This document shows positions 15,634 to 23,712 of a stretch of DNA of 64,000 bases, piece by piece. Location: the NCBI RefSeq assembly GCF_900608595.1, contig NZ_UWYY01000005.1, positions 186,001 to 250,000 on the forward strand, written 5' to 3'. The translations under genes were made by a program, and so were the position numbers. Positions within the stretch are counted from its first letter, which is position 1; each line of letters begins with the position of its first letter. The notes beneath the pieces are model-generated. The model was not told the origin of the DNA, ran no database searches, and was given only the letters and a program-made list of their open reading frames with translations. Source of the stretch: Promicromonospora panici. Its GTDB lineage: Bacteria; Actinomycetota; Actinomycetes; Actinomycetales; Cellulomonadaceae.

Positions 15634-17268
15634 CTATCGAAGGGTCCAGCGCTGGTTGCTGCCGCCGTTGCAGGTCCAGAGGATGATCTTGGTGCCGTTC
15701 GCTGTGCCTCCGCCGTTGGCGTCGAGGCAGAGCCTGTTGTGGACGTTGGTGACGGTGCCGTTCGTGTTCACGCTCCAGCGCTGGTTCGCGCCGCCCGTGC
15801 AGTCCCAGATCGCCGCCTTGGTGCCGTTGGTCGAGCCCCAGCCTGCCGCCTCGAGGCATTTGCCGTTGACCTTCAGCTCACCGGCGGAGGTGCGGGCGAA
15901 CGTCTGGCCGGAACTCTGCGAGCAGTCCCAGAGCTGCGCCTGCGTCCCGTTCGTCGTCGAGGAGTTCGGGATGTCCACGCAGCGGTTCGACGCCGCACCC
16001 ACGATCGCGGTCGAGCCGGACTGGCCCGTGCCACCAAGGCCGCTCAGGATGGCGTTGACGATTCCCGGTTGCGTCACCGAGTTGGCGGACCGGTCGAACA
16101 GCCCGAACCCGTACTGCCCGTTGACGCCGTTGTCCCAGTAGATGGTGCTGGCCCCGTACTTCTTGGCGGTAGCCACCAGAGTGCGTGCGAAGTCCTCGCG
16201 GTACCGGTTGTTCGCCGAGTCGTGCGACGACTTGTCGATCGAGCCGTACTCGCCGACGACGACCGGGTAACCCCGCGTGACGAATGCGTCATAGGTCAAC
16301 TTCAGCTGCGCATCCATGTAGTCCTCCTGCCCCCAGGTGGACTTCTTCGACGGATCGGTCGCCCCAGGACCCCACTGGGTGATGGTGCCGTTCTCCTCCC
16401 CGGCGAAGTCCCATGGGGAGTAGTAGTGGACGGAGATCATGATCCGCCGCTCGTTGCTGGGGATGGACGGGGATCGGTGGCTGTCCGTCGGGATCACGAA
16501 GCCGTAGTCCCCGGCGGTGTAATCGATGTTCGTGTTCCAGCCAGGAACGAGCAGCCACCTCGAGCTGTTGTTGCCGCCGGCCTGCCGCACGGTGTCGACG
16601 AAGATCTGGTTGTAGCTGTTGATGTTCGAGTAGCACGGCTGGGTGGGGTTGCCGTACTGCCCGTCGAACTCCTCGTTCATCGACTCGAGGATCAGGCGCT
16701 CGTCGTAGCTCTGGAACCGGGTGGCGATCTGCTGCCATGCCTTCTGGTACTTGGCCTTGATCGTCGTCTGGTTGGACGAGTCACAGATCAGCCACGAGCC
16801 GGTGACGCTCTTGTAGCCGTCACCGTGCATGTTGATCACCACATACATGCCCCGGTTGTAGGCGTAGTCGACGACTTGTTGGACTCTGTTCAGCCAAGCA
16901 GCGTCGATCGTGTAGTTCGGACCGGATCCGATGGCGTTCAGATAGGACACCGGGATCCGGATCGTCTTGAACCCCGCCGCCTGCACCCTGTCGATCAGAG
17001 CCTGGGTGACAGTCGGGTTGTTCCACGCGGTTTCGCTCGGGTACCCGTTGGAGTTGGCTTCGAGGCTGTTTCCCAGGTTCCAGCCGGCACCCATGTCGGC
17101 GACGATCTGTGCGGCGTTCAGCGGTGTCACGGTGTCAGCCGACGCGCGGGTCGCCCCGCTGGTGACGGGTACGCCGACCACCAACGTCGCGGCGACGAAC
17201 CCGGTGATCAGACGTCTGAGAGTTTCCGTTCGCCTCACCAGAGGCTTCTTCCAGGGGAGCTTCTTCAC
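15634..17268 (-). CDS. secreted GH5 endoglycanase with C-terminal CBM13
   Basis: A 544-residue exported enzyme. The signal peptide covers about 1-44. The GH5 (beta/alpha)8 barrel covers about 48-395: GAGWNLGNSLEA, RIPVSYL, VVINMHGDGYK, the acid/base Glu199 in LESMNEE, HYYSPWDFAG and the nucleophile Glu340 in VVVGEYGS. A CBM13 trefoil at about 415-544 has QxW-type repeats (GQTF, NQRW, NQRW). The most likely activity is endo-beta-1,4-glucanase, with mannanase or xyloglucanase as alternatives. The GTG at 17268 has GAAGAAGGG about seven bases upstream; an earlier ATG at 17415 would put 49 residues before the signal peptide. Two GAAGCGCTTC palindromes upstream suggest LacI-type repression. Confidence 0.88.
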   Translation of the reverse strand: MKKLPWKKPLVRRTETLRRLITGFVAATLVVGVPVTSGATRASADTVTPLNAAQIVADMGAGWNLGNSLEANSNGYPSETAWNNPTVTQALIDRVQAAGFKTIRIPVSYLNAIGSGPNYTIDAAWLNRVQQVVDYAYNRGMYVVINMHGDGYKSVTGSWLICDSSNQTTIKAKYQKAWQQIATRFQSYDERLILESMNEEFDGQYGNPTQPCYSNINSYNQIFVDTVRQAGGNNSSRWLLVPGWNTNIDYTAGDYGFVIPTDSHRSPSIPSNERRIMISVHYYSPWDFAGEENGTITQWGPGATDPSKKSTWGQEDYMDAQLKLTYDAFVTRGYPVVVGEYGSIDKSSHDSANNRYREDFARTLVATAKKYGASTIYWDNGVNGQYGFGLFDRSANSVTQPGIVNAILSGLGGTGQSGSTAIVGAASNRCVDIPNSSTTNGTQAQLWDCSQSSGQTFARTSAGELKVNGKCLEAAGWGSTNGTKAAIWDCTGGANQRWSVNTNGTVTNVHNRLCLDANGGGTANGTKIILWTCNGGSNQRWTLR

Positions 17269-17398
17269 GGTGTGCCCTTCTTCGCGCACGGGTGGCACTC
17301 GACGAACGGTTGGCTCGCCGTCGAGCGCGCTGTGGTTGTGAGCGACGATCGCTCGCCGCGTCATTGCAGCCCAGCATTTGCTTCGACGGGCCATTCCC

Positions 17399-17412
17399 TC
17401 GAAGCGCTTCAA
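17399..17412. promoter_or_regulatory. LacI-type palindrome (GAAGCGCTTC core), proximal site
   Basis: The 10-bp perfect palindrome GAAGCGCTTC at 17401-17410 lies about 130 bases upstream of the GH5 start. Central GCGC and this length are typical of LacI-family operators in actinomycete cellulase promoters, although the CebR/CelR consensus (TGGGAGCGCTCCCA) differs. Confidence 0.6.
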
Positions 17413-17510
17413 CAAGATAGGACCTCAGTCAGAAGGTACGCAACCCCCCAAAGTCTGCATACAGGGTCCGATCGGCCAGCGGAGCCATCAGCGAAGTCTC
17501 AACAGGTTTA

Positions 17511-17524
17511 TCGAAGCGCTTCGA
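17511..17524. promoter_or_regulatory. LacI-type palindrome TCGAAGCGCTTCGA, distal site
   Basis: A perfect 14-bp palindrome whose centre lies 112 bases from the proximal site. A pair of sites at this distance would allow repressor looping across the GH5 promoter. The region 17269-17568 holds no gene; these two sites are its only recognisable content. Confidence 0.65.
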
Positions 17525-17568
17525 GTCCGGCTGACACCCTGCCGCCCATGAGACTCGCCAGCCAGGCG

Positions 17569-18639
17569 TCAGGACGCGGAGCGGGGACGGACCGAGCTGC
17601 GTATCACGAGGTGCGTGCCGAGCACGACGTGCGGAGGCGTGCCGCCGCGTACCCCGTGCTCCAGGGCGAGACGCACGGCGGTGCGGCCGATCTCCTCGTG
17701 CGACATGTGCACGGTGGTCAGGTCGAGGTCGAGCGAGGGCTGAAGATCGTCGAATCCCACGATCGACACGTCGTCGGGCACCCTGAGCCCGGCCTCGGCC
17801 AGCGCTCGGACGGCGCCGCCGGCGACAAGGTCGTTGAGGGCGAAGACGGCGGTGAAGTCGTGGGCACCGGTGGCCAGCCGCTCTTTCATCATCCGGTAGC
17901 CCTCGTGCCACTCCATCTTGCCCTCGACCTCGAGCGCCGGGTCGTGCGGCACGCGGTGCGCGGCCAGCGCCTGGCGGTATCCGGCCACCCGTCCGTCGGC
18001 CGTGGTGTACCCGGGACGGCTGCCGAGGCACAGGACCCGCTCGTGCCCTGCGGACAGCAGGTGGCTGGTCGCCGCGAACGCGCCGCCTGCGTTGTCGTAC
18101 TCGACGACGACCGCGGGCACGTCAGGTCCGAGCGGCGGGCGGCCGCACAGCACCAGCCGGGAGCCGACGGCGGCCAGGGCGTGCGCATAGCGGCCCATGC
18201 GCCTGTGGTACTTCTCGTCGGCGACCACGTTGCCGACCAGGATGACCGCCTCGGTGTGCTGCTCCCGCATGAACTTCACCATGGCGAGCTCACGCTCGGG
18301 ATCACCGCCGGTCGTGCCGATGAGGCACAACCGGCCCTCGGCGGCGGTCTGTGCCTCCACGCCCTGGGCGACATGCGCGTAGTGCGGCGAGACCACCGAG
18401 TTGAGCACGATGGCGATGCTCTTCGCGGACGTACCGGCGAGAGCACGGGCATGGGCGTTGGCCACATAGTCCAGCTCCTCGACGGCGCGCATGACGCGCT
18501 TCCGCGTGGCGGGCGAGGCCGGGTAGTCACCGCTCATGATGCGGGACACGGTGGCGATCGACACGCCTGCGCGGTCCGCCACCTCCCGGATCGTGGACCG
18601 CCGCTGGCCGTCCCCGGTATCGCTCACCCGTCGCACCAT
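17569..18639 (-). CDS. LacI-family transcriptional regulator
   Basis: A 356-residue repressor-type regulator. The N-terminal HTH (TIREVADRAGVSIATVSRIM, about residues 16-35) is followed by the hinge helix PASPATRKRVMRAVEELDYVANAHARAL. A periplasmic-binding-protein-like effector domain follows to the end, with SIAIVLNSVVSPHYAHVAQGVE, VFALNDLVAGGAVRALAEAGLRVPDDVSIVGFDD and the C-terminal TTVHMSHEEIGRTAVRLALE. It would bind a sugar and release its operator. It sits between the GH5 gene and the pectin genes; the boxes at 18687-18948 and the GAAGCGCTTC sites are candidate targets. Start codon choice (18639 or a GTG a few codons later) is open. Confidence 0.92.
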   Translation of the reverse strand: MVRRVSDTGDGQRRSTIREVADRAGVSIATVSRIMSGDYPASPATRKRVMRAVEELDYVANAHARALAGTSAKSIAIVLNSVVSPHYAHVAQGVEAQTAAEGRLCLIGTTGGDPERELAMVKFMREQHTEAVILVGNVVADEKYHRRMGRYAHALAAVGSRLVLCGRPPLGPDVPAVVVEYDNAGGAFAATSHLLSAGHERVLCLGSRPGYTTADGRVAGYRQALAAHRVPHDPALEVEGKMEWHEGYRMMKERLATGAHDFTAVFALNDLVAGGAVRALAEAGLRVPDDVSIVGFDDLQPSLDLDLTTVHMSHEEIGRTAVRLALEHGVRGGTPPHVVLGTHLVIRSSVRPRSAS

Positions 18640-18686
18640 CCTCCACCGACCTTCCCAGCACCGCCGCGTCGGAGCATGTGTTTCAG

Positions 18687-18700
18687 GAAACGGTTACAGG
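18687..18700. promoter_or_regulatory. LacI-type half-palindromic box GGAAACGGTTACAG (box A)
   Basis: GGAAACGGTTAC has a central CG and half-sites GGAAAC and GTAACC, the usual pattern for weakly symmetric LacI operators. It lies 48 bases upstream of the LacI gene start and may mediate autoregulation. Confidence 0.5.
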
Positions 18701-18802
18701 ATCAGTTATACCCCCTGCCGGCCGGTGTCAGACATCGCCCGCGCTGGGCGCGCCCGCTCATCGGAGGCGGACGTGTCGTTCGGGACAGAGCGGGAGAAAG
18801 TT

Positions 18803-18815
18803 AAAACGGTTACAC
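18803..18815. promoter_or_regulatory. LacI-type box AAAACGGTTACAC (box B)
   Basis: Shares AAACGGTTACA with box A, 116 bases away. It lies midway between the LacI gene and the remnant/PL11 side, in a 470-base region that otherwise holds only the Tat-signal fragment at 18967. Confidence 0.5.
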
Positions 18816-18933
18816 GGCGAGCGGTATCCAAACGAATCGTTCCGGGCGAATCGATCCGGTGGTACGTCATACCGACAACGGTTCCAGAGGGTATGGACAG
18901 AGGTGGCTCGGCTGGCTACTCTCCTCCCAACTT

Positions 18934-18948
18934 AGTAAGCGTTTCCAC
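18934..18948. promoter_or_regulatory. LacI-type box GTAAGCGTTTCC (box C, inverted)
   Basis: On the minus strand this reads GGAAACGCTTAC, matching box A at 11 of 12 positions. It lies 20-30 bases upstream of the Tat-signal ORF and about 165 bases before the PL11 gene, an expected operator position. Confidence 0.5.
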
Positions 18949-18966
18949 ATCGTCGTGGAGGGCACG

Positions 18967-19074
18967 ATGCCCGAGCTTTCCCGCCGCCGCCTGCTCGGCG
19001 CGGCTGCGACCGATGCGGTGTGCCACGTGCCCGCGACCCGGCACCTCGCGCACACCGGCCACCACGTTCCCTGA
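18967..19074 (+). pseudogene. 35-codon Tat-signal remnant upstream of PL11
   Basis: ATG at 18967 with GGAGGG just upstream opens a reading MPELSRRRLLGAAAT, a good twin-arginine signal start (SRRRLL). It loses hydrophobicity after 15 residues and stops at 19072. It looks like the 5' stub of an exported-protein gene whose body has been deleted, leaving its translation start next to operator box C. A functional leader peptide cannot be excluded. Confidence 0.45.
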
Positions 19075-19113
19075 CACCGTCCTGCACTACTCCAACCAGC
19101 CTGGAGCAGATCA

Positions 19114-21357
19114 ATGAAACGGTTCATCAAGGTTTCGATCGTCGGGGCGGCCCTGGCCGCCCTGCTGTCCACCACGGCAACGGCGTCCGTGGTCGGTACG
19201 GCCGCTGCGGCCGCCGCGGCGACCCGGTACGAGGCGGAGAGCGCTCCGGCCATCTGTGACGGAACCATCGACTCGAACCACTCGGGCTTTTCCGGCTCGG
19301 GATTCTGCAACGCCGGCAACACCACCGGTGCCGCGGTCGAGTTCACGGTGAGCGCCTCGACGGCGAAGTCCGCGACCCTGGAGGTCAAGTTCGCCAACGG
19401 GAGCGCCGGGAGCCGGTCCGCGGACGTTCTCGTCAACGGCACGAGGGTGCAGTCGACGTCGTTCGAGGCCACCGGCGCGTGGTCCACCTGGGCCTGGAAG
19501 ACGGTGACGGCGGAGCTGCGGGCCGGCAGCAACACGGTCCGGTTCGTCTCGACGGACTCCACCGGCCTGCCCAACATCGACTATCTCGACGTCGCGGACG
19601 GCAGCGGCCCACAGCCAGGCGACGGCAGGCGGCTGGAGAGTCTTGGCCGCGGGGTCGTGGCCGTGCGGTCCAGCAACACCAGTGTTCTGGTCTCGTGGCG
19701 GCTGCTCGGACTAGACCCGGACGGCATCGGGTTCAATGTGTACCGATCCGCTGCCGGAGGCCCGGAGACCAAGCTCAACTCCTCGGTCCTGACCGGAGGC
19801 ACCAACTACGTCGACTCGACGGCCAATCTGGCGCAGGCCAACACCTATCGGGTACGGCCGGTGATCGACGGCGCGGAGCAGCCACCGAGCGGCGCGTTCA
19901 CGCTGACCGCCAACCACGCCACCGAGCCGGTCGTCCGGGTTCCGCTGCGCGCGGGCGGCCCGGTGAAGTTCGTCTGGGTCGGCGATCTCGACGGTGACGG
20001 CGAGTACGACTACGTGCTGGACCGCCAGACCTCACCACAGACGATCGAGGCCTACCGGAGCAACGGCCAGTTCCTCTGGTCGGTGAACATGGGGCCGAAC
20101 AGCACCAACCAGAACAACATCGAGGGTGGCTCGTCCACGATCGACGTCGGCCACAACGATGGTGTCACCGTCTCCGACCTCGACAGCGACGGCCGCGCCG
20201 AGGTCGCCGTGCGGATCGCCAACGGCGTCCGTTTCGGCGACGGCACCACGTACAACGCCTTGCCTGACAACACCCGGCAGGCGATCGCCGTCCTGGACGG
20301 CATGACCGGGGCGGCGCGCGCCACGGCGCCGGTGCCTACCGACTACGTGTCCGACGGTCCGATGTACGCGCGCTTCGGCGTCGGCTACCTCGACGGCGTC
20401 AACCCCAGCCTGGTCGCCTTCATGAAGAACCGGATCGGCGACGGCGGGTTCAACCTCATGTTCGCCTCCTGGCGGTTCACCGGCACCACCCTGACCCGGC
20501 AGTGGAAGTTCCTCCGCGGCAACCAGGACCTGCCGGACGGGCACAACACCCGGATCATCGACGTCGACGGCGACGGCCGGGACGAGGTCGCCGAGATCGG
20601 GTTCGTCCTCAACGGCAACGGCACGCTCAAGTACTCACTGGGGCCGCAGGGCATCGTCCACGGAGACCGTTTCCACATCGCCGACATGGACCCGAGCCGG
20701 CCAGGCCTGGAGGGCTACGGAGTCCAGCAGAACAACCCCAGTGGTCTGCGCGACTACTACTACGACGCCGCCACCGGCAGCATGATCTGGCGACACAGCG
20801 CGTCCGGCACCGCCGACGTGGGACGCGGCATGGCCGGCGACATCGACCCGCGCTTCCCGGGCATGGAGGTCTGGGCCTTCTCCGGCCTCTACAACGCATC
20901 CACCAACCGCCTTGCCGAACCGAACACCTCGCTGCGGCCATGGCCGCAGCTGGGCCTGTGGTGGGACGGCGACATCACGATGGAGCTGCTCAACGACGGC
21001 AAGTTCGAGAAGTGGGACCCCAACGATCCCAAGCCGACCAACAGCCTGCCACGGCTGCTCACCACCTCGAACTACGGAGCGGTCGACGCCAGCCAGGACG
21101 TCCAGCCCACCTTCTACGGCGACATCCTCGGCGACTGGCGTGAGGAAGCCGTGTACACCAACGCGAGCTACGACCAGCTGATCATCTTCACCACCAACCA
21201 GCCGTCGAGCACCCGGCTGTACACGCTCGCGCACAACCCCGCCTACCGCAACGCCATGACGCTCAAGGGGTACATGCAGTCCCACCACGTCGACTACTTC
21301 CTCGGCGCGGGCATGGCCCGGCCGCCCCGGCCGGACATCACCTACCCCGGGAGGTGA
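19114..21357 (+). CDS. secreted PL11 rhamnogalacturonan lyase with N-terminal CBM35
   Basis: A 747-residue exported lyase. A Sec signal peptide (about 1-35) precedes a CBM35 at about 37-162 (RYEAESAPAICDGTIDSNHS, GFSGSGFCN, ending NIDYLDV). The PL11 domain spans about 172-747: LESLGRGVVAVRSS, an Fn3-like N-terminal part, then an eight-bladed propeller with calcium-type loops such as VWVGDLDGDGEYDYVLDRQ, DLDSDGRAEVAVR and IDVDGDGRDEVAEIG. PL11 enzymes cleave the rhamnogalacturonan I backbone by beta-elimination and need calcium, consistent with these Asp-rich loops. The ribosome site is GGAG about eight bases upstream. It is the first intact gene of the pectin block and lies downstream of the three LacI-type boxes. 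Confidence 0.92.
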   Translation: MKRFIKVSIVGAALAALLSTTATASVVGTAAAAAAATRYEAESAPAICDGTIDSNHSGFSGSGFCNAGNTTGAAVEFTVSASTAKSATLEVKFANGSAGSRSADVLVNGTRVQSTSFEATGAWSTWAWKTVTAELRAGSNTVRFVSTDSTGLPNIDYLDVADGSGPQPGDGRRLESLGRGVVAVRSSNTSVLVSWRLLGLDPDGIGFNVYRSAAGGPETKLNSSVLTGGTNYVDSTANLAQANTYRVRPVIDGAEQPPSGAFTLTANHATEPVVRVPLRAGGPVKFVWVGDLDGDGEYDYVLDRQTSPQTIEAYRSNGQFLWSVNMGPNSTNQNNIEGGSSTIDVGHNDGVTVSDLDSDGRAEVAVRIANGVRFGDGTTYNALPDNTRQAIAVLDGMTGAARATAPVPTDYVSDGPMYARFGVGYLDGVNPSLVAFMKNRIGDGGFNLMFASWRFTGTTLTRQWKFLRGNQDLPDGHNTRIIDVDGDGRDEVAEIGFVLNGNGTLKYSLGPQGIVHGDRFHIADMDPSRPGLEGYGVQQNNPSGLRDYYYDAATGSMIWRHSASGTADVGRGMAGDIDPRFPGMEVWAFSGLYNASTNRLAEPNTSLRPWPQLGLWWDGDITMELLNDGKFEKWDPNDPKPTNSLPRLLTTSNYGAVDASQDVQPTFYGDILGDWREEAVYTNASYDQLIIFTTNQPSSTRLYTLAHNPAYRNAMTLKGYMQSHHVDYFLGAGMARPPRPDITYPGR

Positions 21358-21422
21358 CTCGGAACCAAGCACGAACCACGCAACACCTTCCCCAACCCAT
21401 GCATCGGAAGGATCGGAAGGAA

Positions 21423-23594
21423 ATGACCAAACAGCTCAGAAAGTTCTCGATACTCGGAGCCGCCGCCGCGTTGTCCGTGGTGTTGGCGGTGCCGTTCGCG
21501 GTGAGCACCACCGCGGCGGAGGCACCCGTCACGGAGGTCCGGAACCAGGGTGTCGCTGATGCACCGGACGTGGATCGCGGCCTCGAGTTCCTGGTATCCG
21601 ACTACGAGACCCGTGTTCCGACGAAGTACACGGCCGACTCCTGGGCGCCCTTCGCCAAGGCGTTGACCACCGCGTCCGATGTCGCCGACGACACGTCGGC
21701 CACCACGTCGGAGGTCGCTGACGCGAAGACGGCCCTGATGACCACCGCCGCCGACCTGGAGGCCGCCGACGAGGGCACGTTCCAGACCATCACGAACAAC
21801 ACCTTCTGGAACGACACCAGCGGCAACCCCATCTATTCGCAGGGTGGCGGCGTGTTCAAGTTCGGTGACACCTACTACTGGTACGGGGTGCACTACACGG
21901 GCGCCGAGAGCTACCGGGCCAACCCGACACAGAAGTACGACAACCAGGTCTCCTTCGTCTCGATCCCCGTGTACTCGTCCAAGGATCTGGTGAACTGGAA
22001 GTTCGAGAACCGGGTGGCGACGCGCTCCACCGGTGTCGGCGACGGCGCCAACCTGGGGGGTGCCGGCTGGGTCGGGCGGCTCGGGGTCTCGTACAACGAG
22101 AACACCGGCAAGTACGTGCTCGCCGTGCAGATGTGGCACACGAGCAGGGGCGGGCACGGTGTCCTGCTGCTGCAGGGCGACTCGCCGACCGACACCTTCG
22201 ACTACGGCTACTTCCAGACCCAGATCACCAACTCGCCGACGACCGGCACCGGAGACCAGACCGTCTTCACCGACGACGACGGCAAGGACTACCTGATCTT
22301 CTCCAACCGCGAGGGACGCTCGCGCGGCTTCGTCGCCAAGTTCCGGGAGTCCGACTCGCTGCGGATCGAGCCAGGAGTGGAGATCCGCCGCGGCGACGGT
22401 CGCGAGGGCAACGCCATGTTCAAGCTCGACGGCAAGTACTACCACGCGGCGTCGGACCTGCACGGCTGGAACACCTCGGTCAACTACGTCAACGAGTCCA
22501 CCAGCAGCAACGTCCAGGGCTCCTACAGCAGCGAGTACGTCCTGGCCGGCACCGAGATGGACTACAGCCACGTGACGCAGACCGGGTTCTTCGTCACGGT
22601 CAACGGCACCAAGCAGAGCACGGTGATCTACGCCGGCGACCGCTGGGCCGACTTCGCCTGGAACGGTATCGGCTACAACCAGTGGGTGCCGATCACCAAG
22701 TCGGGCGCACGGCCGCAGTTCCACTCGGTGAGCCAGTGGCAGTTCAACGTCACGACCGGAGAGTGGCGGGTCGGGCCGGCGAACAACTACATCCTCAACC
22801 CGGACATCCAGGCCGACCGCATCATCGTCTCCAGCGTCCGGGGATGGCGGAACCTCGGCGGCTCCGTGACCAACGTCAACGGTGGTGTGAACGGATCTCG
22901 CTTCGCCCTCCAGATCAGCAACAGCGGCGGCGTCGAGCAGCGGAGAGAGTCGGTGCCCGCAGGCACCTACGCCCTGGGCCTGCACGCTCGGGGCAGCGCC
23001 GGACGGGTGGTGATCACCGGCGCCAACGGGAGCCAGCGCACACTCAGCATCCCGTCGTCGAGCGGCTGGGCCAAGCGCGAGCTCACCGGCATCGAGCTGC
23101 CCAGCGGGGCCGTCACCGTCACCGTGCGGGCGTCGGGTTCGGGCGGTGTCGTCGTCGACCAGCTCTCGCTCGTCAAGACCTCCGACGACGACCCGCCGCT
23201 GCCGGGCCAGCGCTACGAGGCAGAGACCGCACCGGCCGTGTGTGACGGCACGATCGACTCGAACCACAGCGGCTACTCCGGTAGCGGGTTCTGCAACGGG
23301 GACAACGCCGTCGGGTCCGTCGTCCAGTTCACGGTGACCCCGGAGGCCGCTGGTACGGCGACGCTCGGGGTCCGGTTCGCCAACGGTGCCACCAGTGCGC
23401 GGTCGGCGAACGTGGTCGTCAACGGGACGACGGTGGGGACGGTCTCGTTCGAGCCCACCGGTGCGTGGTCGACGTGGTCCACCAAATCCCTGAACGTGCC
23501 GCTGAACGCCGGTAGCAACACCATCCGGCTTGATCCGACCACGACAGCCGGACTGGCCAACATCGACTACCTCGACGTCGGCCCCGGCGCGTAG
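21423..23594 (+). CDS. secreted GH43-like propeller protein with FIVAR-like and C-terminal CBM35 domains
   Basis: A 723-residue exported protein. The signal peptide is about 1-33. A short helical FIVAR-like segment (about 45-95) contains YTADSWAPFAKALTTASDVADD and TSEVADAKTALMTTAADL. A GH43-like five-bladed propeller covers about 105-445 (YSQGGGVFKFGDTYYWYGVHY, GRLGVSYNENTGKYVL, EGNAMFKLDGKYYHAASDLHGW). A beta-sandwich carbohydrate-binding-like domain follows at about 450-590, and CBM35 at about 600-720. Similar GH43 proteins act on galactan or rhamnogalacturonan side chains, but the specificity here is unknown. The start at 21423 is preceded by duplicated GGAAGG elements. It follows PL11 by 65 bases. 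Confidence 0.8.
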   Translation: MTKQLRKFSILGAAAALSVVLAVPFAVSTTAAEAPVTEVRNQGVADAPDVDRGLEFLVSDYETRVPTKYTADSWAPFAKALTTASDVADDTSATTSEVADAKTALMTTAADLEAADEGTFQTITNNTFWNDTSGNPIYSQGGGVFKFGDTYYWYGVHYTGAESYRANPTQKYDNQVSFVSIPVYSSKDLVNWKFENRVATRSTGVGDGANLGGAGWVGRLGVSYNENTGKYVLAVQMWHTSRGGHGVLLLQGDSPTDTFDYGYFQTQITNSPTTGTGDQTVFTDDDGKDYLIFSNREGRSRGFVAKFRESDSLRIEPGVEIRRGDGREGNAMFKLDGKYYHAASDLHGWNTSVNYVNESTSSNVQGSYSSEYVLAGTEMDYSHVTQTGFFVTVNGTKQSTVIYAGDRWADFAWNGIGYNQWVPITKSGARPQFHSVSQWQFNVTTGEWRVGPANNYILNPDIQADRIIVSSVRGWRNLGGSVTNVNGGVNGSRFALQISNSGGVEQRRESVPAGTYALGLHARGSAGRVVITGANGSQRTLSIPSSSGWAKRELTGIELPSGAVTVTVRASGSGGVVVDQLSLVKTSDDDPPLPGQRYEAETAPAVCDGTIDSNHSGYSGSGFCNGDNAVGSVVQFTVTPEAAGTATLGVRFANGATSARSANVVVNGTTVGTVSFEPTGAWSTWSTKSLNVPLNAGSNTIRLDPTTTAGLANIDYLDVGPGA

Positions 23595-23603
23595 TCACCG
23601 TCA

Positions 23604-23655
23604 CCGGTGCGGTCAGGAGGGTCTCGGGTGTTCGGCACCCCCCTGACCGCACCGG
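23604..23655 (+). terminator. hairpin terminator between GH43-like and PL9 genes
   Basis: Arms 23604-23617 and 23642-23655 (CCGGTGCGGTCAGG and its complement) are perfect over 14 bp with a 24-base loop that adds further GGG/CCC pairing. It lies 10 bases after the GH43-like stop. Confidence 0.65.
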
Positions 23656-23712
23656 CTCGGCCACATCCCCCTGACCTGCTCCCCCGGTCGCTCTGCCCAC
23701 TGAGGAGTGTTG

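Noticed and set aside
15616..18804. Very long plus-strand open frame (about 1060 codons) across GH5 and LacI
   Set aside because: Antisense to two well-supported genes and the intergenic operators; no ribosome site, no motifs.
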